In this document: positions 57,053 through 64,000 of the stretch, piece after piece
Layout of the letters: each line of letters opens with the position of its first letter
Position numbering within the stretch: the first letter of the stretch is position 1
Source of the DNA: JAWKZG01 sp041396125
GTDB taxonomy: Bacteria; Pseudomonadota; Gammaproteobacteria; Competibacterales; Competibacteraceae
Reading direction: 5' to 3'
NCBI GenBank assembly: GCA_041396125.1
Contig: JAWKZG010000003.1
Location: forward strand, 310,001-374,000
Length of the DNA stretch: 64,000 nt
Notes under the pieces: model-generated
What the model saw: only the letters and a program-made list of their open reading frames with translations
Told to the model about the DNA's origin: nothing
Databases searched by the model: none
Made by a program: the position numbers and the translations under genes

Positions 57053-57693
57053 AAGCCACTGATGACAGCATACTTCAGTCCTTGTGCAGCGGCCTGCAGA
57101 CACTGAGGCTGGATACTGACGCTGCACCACAACTGGCTCGCTATCTCGGCCTGCTGGAACGTTGGAATACGGTCTATAATCTGACCGCGTTACGCCGCAT
57201 GGAAGACATGGTGGTGCGTCACATCATGGACAGCCTGGTGGTGCAGGACTGGTTGCAGGGCAATATGATTCTGGATGTCGGCAGTGGCGCTGGTTTGCCA
57301 GGTATTCCGCTGGCTTTGCTAAATCCTGATCGTCACTTCTGCCTGCTAGATAGCAACAGCAAAAAAACCCGTTTTTTGAACCAGACCAAAATCGAGCTGG
57401 GACTAAATAATGTAACGGTTATTAGCAGCCGAATCGAACAGTATCAGCCTCAAACACCCCACACGACGGTATTATCCCGCGCTTTTGCCAGCCTGGCCGA
57501 CTTTATCACGCTGGCAGGTCCATACTGCGCTGCTGACGGTCGTCTGCTCGCCCTTAAAGGAAACTATCCGGGTGCTGAGCTTAGCGCACTGCCGGCAGGT
57601 TATCAGCTCGTCGCTGTGCACAGCCTGGATGTTCCCGGACTTGACGCTGAACGACATCTGGTTCATGTTGCACCTGCTAAAGAAGCGGCATGA
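57049..57693 (+). CDS. rsmG: 16S rRNA m7G527 methyltransferase
   Basis: RsmG (GidB), 214 residues, methylates G527 of 16S rRNA. NTVYNLTALRRMEDMVVRHIMDSL near 40 and ILDVGSGAGLPGIPLALL (SAM motif) near 80 are diagnostic, followed by LLDSNSKKTRFLNQ and VLSRAFASLADFI. Start GTG 57049 overlaps the dgoK stop. In most gammaproteobacteria mnmG (gidA) is directly upstream; here dgoK and the MoxR-VWA locus take that place. parA follows 163 bases later. Confidence 0.92.
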   Translation: MKATDDSILQSLCSGLQTLRLDTDAAPQLARYLGLLERWNTVYNLTALRRMEDMVVRHIMDSLVVQDWLQGNMILDVGSGAGLPGIPLALLNPDRHFCLLDSNSKKTRFLNQTKIELGLNNVTVISSRIEQYQPQTPHTTVLSRAFASLADFITLAGPYCAADGRLLALKGNYPGAELSALPAGYQLVAVHSLDVPGLDAERHLVHVAPAKEAA

Positions 57694-57856
57694 AAATTCA
57701 TGATTTTTGTTCAAATCCTGTGGTAACAGCGGATAATCGTGCGATTTATCGCCATTAGCCGTCACAGCCCTGCCTCACAAAGCCTGAGCGGAAACAGGCA
57801 GATTGTCGTGCAGCGACTGGATGATGAACGCTTTTCGGTCTCGTAGGTAAAGAATT

Positions 57857-58654
57857 ATGGCCTCGATTTTTGCGATAACCAATCAAAAAGGCGGCGTTGG
57901 TAAAACCACGACAGCCGTCAATCTAGCAGCTGCCCTGGCGGCTGGGCGCATCAATAATAATGTTTTGCTGGTTGATATGGATCCGCAGGGTAACGCCACT
58001 ATGGGCTGTGGAATCGACAAGCACGGAGTCAAAGCGACCAGCTATGAAGTGCTGCTGCGCGAGGTTGATATCAGCGAGGCACTGCATTATTCCGAGTCGG
58101 CCCAGATGCAGATCCTGCCTGCCAATGGCGATTTAACCGGTGCCGAGGTGGCGTTGCTCGATACGCAATCCGGCCAGCTGCGGCTGCGTGAATCCTTGCA
58201 CAAAGTCGATGCTAATTTCGATTTTATTCTGATCGACTGTCCACCTTCTTTGAACATGCTGACCGTCAATGCGCTTACCGCCGCCCAAGGTGTCATCATT
58301 CCCATCCAGTGTGAGTATTATGCATTGGAAGGCTTGTCAGCCTTGATTGACACCGTTGGTAAAGTGCGCCGTTCCACTAACCCGGAATTACGCATCGAGG
58401 GGCTGCTGCGCACCATGTTTGATCCGCGCAACCGGCTCGCGAATGAAGTCTCGGAGCAACTGACAGAACACTTTCGGGACGATGTATACAGCACTATCAT
58501 TCCGCGTAATGTCCGCCTGGCCGAAGCACCAAGCCACGGTCAGCCGATTATCGTCTACGATTCCAGTTCGAAAGGCGCAGAAAGCTATCTCGCGCTTGCC
58601 AAAGAGGTCCGGCAACGGGGCCGGCGGGCAAGTCAGACTAAAATTGCCGTTTAA
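57857..58654 (+). CDS. parA: Chromosome partitioning ATPase ParA (Soj)
   Basis: Deviant Walker-type ATPase of the chromosomal ParABS system, 265 residues. NQKGGVGKTTTAVNLAAAL is the deviant Walker A near residue 10, VDMDPQGNATMG the A' motif and FILIDCPPSLNMLTVNAL Walker B near 115. IPRNVRLAEAPSHGQPI is typical of Soj. It works with ParB encoded 28 bases downstream. I did not find a canonical parS 16-mer in the window. Confidence 0.93.
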   Translation: MASIFAITNQKGGVGKTTTAVNLAAALAAGRINNNVLLVDMDPQGNATMGCGIDKHGVKATSYEVLLREVDISEALHYSESAQMQILPANGDLTGAEVALLDTQSGQLRLRESLHKVDANFDFILIDCPPSLNMLTVNALTAAQGVIIPIQCEYYALEGLSALIDTVGKVRRSTNPELRIEGLLRTMFDPRNRLANEVSEQLTEHFRDDVYSTIIPRNVRLAEAPSHGQPIIVYDSSSKGAESYLALAKEVRQRGRRASQTKIAV

Positions 58655-58681
58655 TAATTCAGGACTTTAGGGGAGCATACG

Positions 58682-59548
58682 ATGGCAGCCAAGAAACGCG
58701 GCCTGGGACGGGGCTTGGATGCACTATTAAGTTCGACCGGTGCGGCTAAATCATCCGCCAGCGTGGACAGCACACTACGCAAACTACCCATCGAAACCCT
58801 GGCTCGGGGGCGTTACCAGCCACGCAATGAAATCGATCCGGAAACGCTGCAGGAACTGGCTGATTCGATCAAAGCCCAGGGCATGGTGCAACCGATTATT
58901 GTACGGGCCATTGTCGGCGGACGTTATGAAATCATTGCCGGTGAACGACGCTGGCGGGCAGCCCAGTTGGCCGGATTAAGCGAGGTGCCGGCGCTGATTC
59001 GCGACGTTTCCGACGAAACCGCGATGGCCATGGCGCTGATCGAAAATATCCAGCGAGAGGATCTTAATCCGCTGGAAGAAGCAGCCGGTTTTCGTCGCCT
59101 GCATCAGGAATTCGGACTCACTCATCAGCAAGTCGCCGACGCAGTCGGGCGCTCGCGGACAGCAGTCACCAATTTATTGCGCTTACTGGAACTTTCACCA
59201 CCGGTACAGGACTGGCTGCAGCAGGGCAAGCTGGAAATGGGACATGCCCGTGCCCTGTTACCGCTCGAGCCAGCCTTGCAAAAAGAAGCGGCACAGCAGG
59301 TCATGATCCGGGGACTCTCGGTGCGCGAGACCGAAGAGCTCGTGCGTAATCTGCAGCAACAGAGCCCGTCTCAGCCAAGCGCGCCCAGACGCCCCCTGGA
59401 TCCGAATATCAAATCCCTGCAGAATGAATTATCCGAACGGCTAGGTGCCAAAGTGGCGTTGATTCATGCGTCCAGCGGTAAAGGGCGACTGGTGATACAG
59501 TACAATACGCTGGATGAACTGGATGGGATAATCGAACATATCAAGTAA
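58682..59548 (+). CDS. parB: Chromosome partitioning protein ParB (Spo0J)
   Basis: CTP-dependent DNA clamp that binds parS, 288 residues. N-terminal KKRGLGRGLDALL, then LARGRYQPRNEIDPETLQELADSI. The CTPase/ParB box is YEIIAGERRWRAAQLAGL near 80, with MALIENIQREDLNPLEEA near 120, an HTH (THQQVADAVGRSRTAVTNLLRLL) near 150 and a C-terminal dimer domain. GGGGAG lies before ATG 58682. Intact. Confidence 0.93.
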   Translation: MAAKKRGLGRGLDALLSSTGAAKSSASVDSTLRKLPIETLARGRYQPRNEIDPETLQELADSIKAQGMVQPIIVRAIVGGRYEIIAGERRWRAAQLAGLSEVPALIRDVSDETAMAMALIENIQREDLNPLEEAAGFRRLHQEFGLTHQQVADAVGRSRTAVTNLLRLLELSPPVQDWLQQGKLEMGHARALLPLEPALQKEAAQQVMIRGLSVRETEELVRNLQQQSPSQPSAPRRPLDPNIKSLQNELSERLGAKVALIHASSGKGRLVIQYNTLDELDGIIEHIK

Positions 59549-59655
59549 TTTATATTATCGCTACCCAGCACCGGCAAGCACGGTATACTACGGCGTTGCG
59601 TTCTGGTTAACGCCTTGATTGCGGTTTTTACGGACGATTTTGAGCGATTCCCGCA

Positions 59656-59684
59656 TTGACCATGCTATTACCCACCCCTATAAT
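59656..59684 (+). promoter_or_regulatory. Sigma-70 promoter of the atp operon
   Basis: TTGACC (59656-59661), a 17-base spacer and a perfect TATAAT (59679-59684), about 65 bases before the atpI start. It is a strong promoter, fitting the abundant ATP synthase. Confidence 0.8.
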
Positions 59685-59754
59685 GCGCCCCGATTAATGT
59701 GGGGTCTAGGGCACTCGCGCCCACATATGTGCGCGACGATTCGCGCGGAGTCAG

Positions 59755-60114
59755 ATGGGCGCATTTCAGACGACTGTAAAAACCTTTGCGGCACAAGCGG
59801 TTATCACTATAATAGCCGCACTAATAGCGTTATTGTTTGTTGATTTCAAGGCAGCCTACTCCGCTCTGATTGGCGGAGGAATCAACATTCTGGCCACTAT
59901 GGTGTTCGCGCTGCGGGTTTTCTCCATCAAGCCGGGAGCACCGGCTAAGCGTATGGCGCGCGCATTTTATGTGGGTGAAGCCATTAAGCTGCTGGTGACT
60001 GTCGGGCTGTTTCTTGCCGTATTGCTATGGCTTGATGTGTCGCTTCTCCCTTTGTTTTTAACGTATGCCATTACCATGCTGGCATTTTGGTTAGTTTTAC
60101 TAATTGCAATTTGA
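59755..60114 (+). CDS. atpI: ATP synthase assembly protein AtpI
   Basis: A 119-residue membrane protein with four hydrophobic helices that helps c-ring assembly. AAQAVITIIAALIALLFVDFKAAYSALIGGGINILATMVF and AFYVGEAIKLLVTVGLFL match the family. GGAG precedes ATG 59755. First gene of the atp operon, as in other gammaproteobacteria. Confidence 0.87.
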   Translation: MGAFQTTVKTFAAQAVITIIAALIALLFVDFKAAYSALIGGGINILATMVFALRVFSIKPGAPAKRMARAFYVGEAIKLLVTVGLFLAVLLWLDVSLLPLFLTYAITMLAFWLVLLIAI

Positions 60115-60132
60115 TGGATAGATGAGGACGCT

Positions 60133-60918
60133 ATGAGCGAAAGCGGTGGCCACAGCAGTTCCGAATACATTATTCACCACCTCACGCCGTTGAGAATCGG
60201 TACTGAGGGGTTCTGGTCGGTTCATCTGGATACATTATTGGTGTCGGCTATTCTCGGTTTCGGGATCTACTATTTCCTGTTCCGGAAAGTCGCCAAAAAT
60301 GTAACCGACGGTGTGCCCGGTCCGTTACAGAATTTTGTCGAGATCATGATCGAATTTGTCGACAATCAGGTGAAAGACAGTTTTCACGGCCATAACCCTG
60401 TTATTGCGCCTCTGGCTCTAACCATATTTGTCTGGGTTTTCCTGTGGAATCTCATGGATCTGCTTCCTGTTGACCTGATTCCCAGTTTTCTGAGTCTGTT
60501 CGGTGTCCCGTATTTTAAAGTGGTGCCATCAACCGATGTCAACGCTACCTTCGCGCTATCGCTCAGCGTGATGTTTTTGGTGTTTTTCTATAGCTTCAAA
60601 GCCAAAGGCGTGATCGGCTTCAGCAAGGAAATTCTCAGCCATCCCTTCGGAATGTGGTTGTTTCCCGCCAACCTGCTGTTATGGATAGTGGAAACGCTGG
60701 CCAAGCCGATTTCACTGTCGTTACGTTTGTTCGGTAACCTGTATGCTGGGGAGCTGATCTTTATTTTGATCGCCTTACTGCCCTGGTATCTGCAGTTCCT
60801 GCTCGGCTGGCCGTGGGCAGTGTTCCATATTCTGATCATTACATTGCAGGCATTCATTTTCATGGTGCTGACCATTGTCTATATGAGTATGGCGCACGAC
60901 GTTCACGAAGATCACTGA
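60133..60918 (+). CDS. atpB: F0F1 ATP synthase subunit a
   Basis: Stator subunit of the proton channel, 261 residues, about six membrane helices. The C-terminal core LAKPISLSLRLFGNLYAGELIF carries the essential arginine (E. coli R210 equivalent). ILIITLQAFIFMVLTIVYM is the last helix with the conserved Q. HNPVIAPLALTIFVWVFLWNLMDLLP is the family N-terminal block. The ion path residues look like the proton type. GAGGA precedes ATG 60133. Confidence 0.95.
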   Translation: MSESGGHSSSEYIIHHLTPLRIGTEGFWSVHLDTLLVSAILGFGIYYFLFRKVAKNVTDGVPGPLQNFVEIMIEFVDNQVKDSFHGHNPVIAPLALTIFVWVFLWNLMDLLPVDLIPSFLSLFGVPYFKVVPSTDVNATFALSLSVMFLVFFYSFKAKGVIGFSKEILSHPFGMWLFPANLLLWIVETLAKPISLSLRLFGNLYAGELIFILIALLPWYLQFLLGWPWAVFHILIITLQAFIFMVLTIVYMSMAHDVHEDH

Positions 60919-60975
60919 TCAAATTGATTTTTATCGTTTATTTTATTCACTCTCAATCGTAAATCTGGAGGCAAA
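60919..60975 (+). promoter_or_regulatory. U-rich translational enhancer before atpE
   Basis: The 57-base gap has a U-rich tract (TTGATTTTTATCGTTTATTTT region, 60923-60950) followed by GGAGG. E. coli atpE has a comparable U-rich enhancer that raises c-subunit translation to match its ring stoichiometry. Confidence 0.5.
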
Positions 60976-61257
60976 ATGGAAAACTTGGCTGCTTTAATTG
61001 CCGATGTTCAAGGTATGACCGCCGTCGCCGTCGCGATCATTTTGGGTCTGGGTGCGGCTGGCACCGCTATTGGTTTTGGTTTACTTGGTGGTAAATTTCT
61101 GGAAGGTGCCGCTCGTCAGCCCGAATTAACCCCGCAGTTACAGGTGAAAATGTTCATCGTGGCCGGTTTGCTTGATGCCGTAACCATGATCGGCGTTGGT
61201 CTGGCACTGTTCTTCACCTTTGCAAACCCCTTTCTTGCTCCGCTGCAAGCCGGTTAA
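60976..61257 (+). CDS. atpE: F0F1 ATP synthase subunit c
   Basis: Rotor ring proteolipid, 93 residues, two membrane helices joined by the polar loop ARQPEL. The proton-carrying Asp is residue 67 in AGLLDAVTMIGVG. The Gln/Glu/Ser-Thr pattern of sodium-type rings is absent, so the ring is proton-driven. Helix 1 has LGLGAAGTAIGFGLLGGKFLEGAA. GGAGG lies before ATG 60976, and a perfect hairpin begins at the stop codon. Confidence 0.95.
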   Translation: MENLAALIADVQGMTAVAVAIILGLGAAGTAIGFGLLGGKFLEGAARQPELTPQLQVKMFIVAGLLDAVTMIGVGLALFFTFANPFLAPLQAG

Positions 61258-61274
61258 GCGTGTCCTCGCTTAAC
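61253..61274 (+). repeat. Hairpin overlapping the atpE stop codon
   Basis: GTTAAGCG-TGTCCT-CGCTTAAC: a perfect 8-bp stem with a 6-base loop that includes the atpE TAA. No T-run follows, so it is more likely an mRNA stabiliser or processing site than a terminator. Confidence 0.6.
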
Positions 61275-61345
61275 GCGACTTATGTGCGGATAGTAGTGAA
61301 TCTGAATTCATTCCACCCTACTACAAGACTTAAAGGGGGTAAAAC

Positions 61346-61816
61346 GTGAATATCAATGCCACGCTCATTGGGCAAATGATCACGTTTGGCCTGCTGGTGT
61401 TATTCACCATGAAGTATGTATGGCCACCAATCATGAAGGCCATGCAAGACCGCCAGAAGCGTATCGCTGATGGCCTGGCAGCTGCTGAACAAGGTGCTCA
61501 GGCCCAGGAAAAAGCCGAGGCGCAGGCCGCCGAAATGTTGAAAGAGGCCAAACAGCAGGCACAGGAAATTCTCATGCAAGCCGAAAAGCAGCGCAGTGAG
61601 ATGATCGAAAAGGCGAAGGATGAAGCCCAGGCCGAAGGCAAACGGCAATTAACGGCGGCACAGGCCGAAATTGAACAGGAAGCCAACCGTGCCCGTGAGC
61701 AGTTACGTCAACAGGTTTCGCAACTCACTGTCAAAGGTGCCGGCCAGATTCTCGGCCGCGAAATCGACGCGCAAGCGCACGCGCAATTGCTCGACGATCT
61801 GGTCGCGCAACTGTAG
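61346..61816 (+). CDS. atpF: F0F1 ATP synthase subunit b
   Basis: Peripheral stalk subunit, 156 residues. One N-terminal membrane helix (IGQMITFGLLVLFTMKYVW) is followed by a long charged coiled coil (about 30-140) rich in Ala, Gln, Glu and Lys. Start is a GTG at 61346 with AAAGGGGGT upstream. The 88-base gap after atpE is the longest inside the operon. Confidence 0.93.
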   Translation: MNINATLIGQMITFGLLVLFTMKYVWPPIMKAMQDRQKRIADGLAAAEQGAQAQEKAEAQAAEMLKEAKQQAQEILMQAEKQRSEMIEKAKDEAQAEGKRQLTAAQAEIEQEANRAREQLRQQVSQLTVKGAGQILGREIDAQAHAQLLDDLVAQL

Positions 61817-61835
61817 CGGCCCGGATTAAATCATC

Positions 61836-62375
61836 ATGGCTGAATTAACGACAATCGCACGGCCTTACGCCCGCGCCGCCTTCGAAATCGCCCAAAGCGA
61901 AGAAGGCGGTTTGCAGCGCTGGTCGGAGATGCTGCAATTCGTTGCGACAGTAGTGCAAGACAAAACCATACAGGCTGTTTTGTCGAGCCCGGATCACGAC
62001 AGCCGCTATAAAGCTGGGCTGTTACTTAAAGTGTGTGCCGATCAACTGTCACCAACAAGCAGCAATTTTATTAAGTTACTGGCTGAGAATCACCGCCTCA
62101 ACGTCCTGCCGGATATTGTCGAGGTCTATGAAGAGCTCAAAGCCGAAGTCGAGAAAACGGTGGAGGCAGAAGTTACTTCTGCTTTCGAGCTCACCGAGCA
62201 ACAGCGCCAGCAGTTAGCTAAAGCGCTTAGTCAACGGCTGCAGCGCGAAGTAGTGCTGCACTGCACAATTGATCAGTCGCTGTTAGGCGGCGCGATTATT
62301 CGCGCTGGCGATTTGGTCATTGATGGCTCGGCGCAGGGTCGGCTTGCCAAGCTGGGCGCGCGGTTAAGTCAATAA
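61836..62375 (+). CDS. atpH: F0F1 ATP synthase subunit delta
   Basis: Stator subunit linking F1 to the b dimer, 179 residues. TIARPYARAAFEIAQ at the N-terminus, FIKLLAENHRLNVLPDI near 85, VEAEVTSAFELTEQQRQQLAKAL, and the C-terminal IDQSLLGGAIIRAGDLVIDGSAQGRL are standard OSCP/delta landmarks. Intact. Confidence 0.93.
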   Translation: MAELTTIARPYARAAFEIAQSEEGGLQRWSEMLQFVATVVQDKTIQAVLSSPDHDSRYKAGLLLKVCADQLSPTSSNFIKLLAENHRLNVLPDIVEVYEELKAEVEKTVEAEVTSAFELTEQQRQQLAKALSQRLQREVVLHCTIDQSLLGGAIIRAGDLVIDGSAQGRLAKLGARLSQ

Positions 62376-62399
62376 AGCCAGTCAAAGGGTAACAGACAC

Positions 62400-63942
62400 A
62401 TGCAACTCAATCCTTCGGAAATCAGTGATCTGATCCGCCAGCGCATCGAAAACTTCGAAGCCTCGGCGGAACTGCGCAACGAAGGTACCGTCGTCAGTCT
62501 GACGGACGGTATCGTGCGCATACACGGCCTGGAAGATGTCATGGCCGGCGAGATGCTGGAATTCCCCGGCAATACCTTCGGACTGGCGCTGAACCTCGAG
62601 CGTGATTCGGTCGGGTCTGTAGTGCTGGGGTCCTACGAACATTTACAGGAAGGCGACAAGGTCAAATGCACCGGCCGTATCCTGGAAGTTCCGGTAGGCC
62701 CGGAACTGCTGGGCCGGGTAGTCAACTCGCTGGGCCAGCCTATTGATGGCAAAGGGCCGATCAATTCATCGCTCAGCTCGCCCATCGAAAAAGTCGCACC
62801 AGGCGTTATCGAACGCCAATCCGTTGGCCAGCCGGTGCAAACCGGTCTGAAAGCCATCGATGCCATGGTGCCAATCGGCCGGGGCCAGCGCGAATTGATT
62901 ATCGGTGACCGTCAGACCGGTAAAACCGCTGTCGCTATCGACACCATCATTAACCAGAAAGGCAAAAACCTGTTCTGCGTGTATGTCGCGATTGGACAGA
63001 AAAACTCCTCTATCGCTGGCGTCGTACGCAAGCTGGAAGAGCATGGCGCGATGGAGTACACCGTAGTCGTCGCTTCTGGTGCTTCCGATCCCGCTTCGAT
63101 GCAGTTCATTGCACCCTATGCAGGCTGTGCGATGGGCGAGTATTTCCGCGACCGGGGTCAGGATGCGCTGATTATTTACGATGATCTCACCAAGCAAGCC
63201 TGGGCTTATCGTCAGGTCTCTCTGCTACTGCGCCGTCCGCCAGGCCGTGAAGCCTATCCTGGTGACGTGTTTTATCTGCACTCCCGTTTGCTGGAACGCG
63301 CTTCACGTATCAATGCCGACGAAGTCGAGCGTCTGACCAATGGTGAAGTCAAAGGCAAAACTGGCTCACTGACCGCATTGCCGGTGATCGAGACCCAGGC
63401 GGGTGACGTCTCGGCCTTCGTGCCCACCAACGTGATCTCCATCACTGACGGCCAGATCTTTCTGGAAGCCGATTTGTTCAATGCAGGTGTCCGGCCAGCC
63501 ATCAACGCGGGTATCTCGGTATCGCGGGTAGGTGGCGCAGCACAGACAGGGATCATTAAAAAGCTTTCCGGCGGTATTCGGGTTGCCTTGGCACAGTATC
63601 GTGAGTTGGCCGCTTTCGCTCAGTTTGCCTCCGATCTGGATGAAACCACCCGGCGTCAGCTGGAACGCGGTCAACGCGTTACCGAGCTGATGAAGCAGAA
63701 ACAGTATTCGCCCTTGTCGGTAGCGGATATCGCTATTTCACTGTTTGCAGCTGACCGGGGTTATCTGGACGATGTTGATGTCAGCAAAATCGGTGATTTT
63801 GAGTCCGCGCTGCATTCGTTTATGAATTCGCAGCACAAAGATTTAATGGACGGCATCAACAACGACCCGGAAATTCAGCGACGAGATCGAAAACGCCTTT
63901 AAACAGGCGCTGGATGATTTCAAGAAAAACCAAGTCTGGTAA
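62400..63942 (+). CDS. atpA: F0F1 ATP synthase subunit alpha, 3' frameshift
   Basis: Non-catalytic nucleotide-binding F1 subunit. GDRQTGKTAVAIDTI (Walker A) near residue 170, ALIIYDDLTKQAWAYRQ (Walker B) near 265 and the PAINAGISVSRVGGAAQ signature near 365. The frame continues to NNDPE and then runs out at 63902, but moving one base at the AAA near 63870 restores FSDEIENAFKQAL and KKNQVW with TAA at 63940-63942, the normal end of AtpA. atpA is normally essential, so this single-base change is most likely a sequencing or assembly error. Confidence 0.93.
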
Positions 63943-63954
63943 GCGGAGTCACTC

Positions 63955-64000
63955 ATGGCTGTAGGGAAAGAGATACGCACCAAAATCAAGAGTATTCAAA
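63955..64000 (+). CDS. atpG: F0F1 ATP synthase subunit gamma, N-terminus
   Basis: ATG 63955 opens AVGKEIRTKIKSIQ, the canonical start of the gamma subunit (central stalk), and runs off the window. GCGGAG is the ribosome-binding site, 12 bases after the repaired atpA stop. Confidence 0.9.
   Translation, partial: MAVGKEIRTKIKSIQ

Noticed and set aside
57739..57846. A 35-codon GTG frame between rsmG and parA
   Set aside because: No good ribosome-binding site and no similarity I recognise; short open frames are expected by chance.
57694..59754. A parS site near parAB
   Set aside because: I looked for the canonical TGTTTCACGTGAAACA-type palindrome and did not find it here.
1..64000. CRISPR arrays, tRNA or rRNA genes, prophage
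   Set aside because: No regularly spaced repeats, no tRNA-like or rRNA sequence and no phage structural genes were seen on either strand.

Overview
The window looks like a gammaproteobacterial chromosome of moderate GC. The right end carries rsmG-parA-parB-atpIBEFHAG, an order common near the replication origin of gammaproteobacteria. The left half contains RfaH with an ops element, Fur, topoisomerase IV ParE and XseB. The genus cannot be named from the sequence.

Layout. (1) 1-20.6 kb, minus strand: one long surface-polysaccharide (O-antigen or exopolysaccharide) operon read right to left. It starts with wecA, ugd and rfaH, then an ops site, galE, a UDP-xylose synthase, a Wzx flippase, a Wzy-like polymerase, sugar methyltransferases, GT4 glycosyltransferases, a polysaccharide deacetylase, an O-carbamoyltransferase and a GT2 enzyme. 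From about 13.9 kb leftwards most genes are broken by indels. The carbamoyltransferase is also split by a decayed IS21-family element (2383-4759) whose 35-bp terminal inverted repeats are still visible. (2) 20.6-21.3 kb: AT-rich control region with two tandem 20-bp repeats resembling OmpR-type response-regulator sites. (3) 21.3-33 kb: housekeeping and metabolism: xseB, rubrerythrin plus DUF3501, parE, fur, an iron(III) ABC permease and binding protein behind a Fur box, DUF423, an SDR and a long UxaA-type dehydratase. (4) 33-41.4 kb, minus strand: a second surface cluster with a WbpM/CapD epimerase, a WbpL-like initiating transferase, a GT2, a hexapeptide acyltransferase, a parvulin-type isomerase, an FG-GAP lipoprotein and a strongly promoted secreted protein of unknown function. 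(5) 41.6-47.2 kb: a double-length UvrA-like protein with four ABC ATPase modules. (6) 47.6-56 kb: SWIM zinc finger, DUF5691, MoxR AAA+, DUF5682 and VWA genes, with a PilZ gene on the opposite strand. This resembles E. coli yehQ/yehL/yehM/yehP and is the best candidate for a poorly described system. (7) 56-64 kb: dgoK, rsmG, parAB and the ATP synthase operon, leaving the window in atpG.

Single-base frameshifts also occur in genes that should be intact (atpA, moxR, uxaA, the uvrA-like gene, wbpL, wbpM). Some of the apparent damage may therefore be sequence error. In the left 11 kb the indels are far denser, while the surrounding protein motifs stay well conserved.

How it works together: WecA, Ugd, GalE and Uxs supply the lipid-linked primer and UDP-GlcA/UDP-Xyl/UDP-Gal. 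RfaH, encoded just upstream of the only clear ops site, would let RNA polymerase read through the long operon. The second cluster has its own initiating enzyme and epimerase, so the strain may make two glycans.
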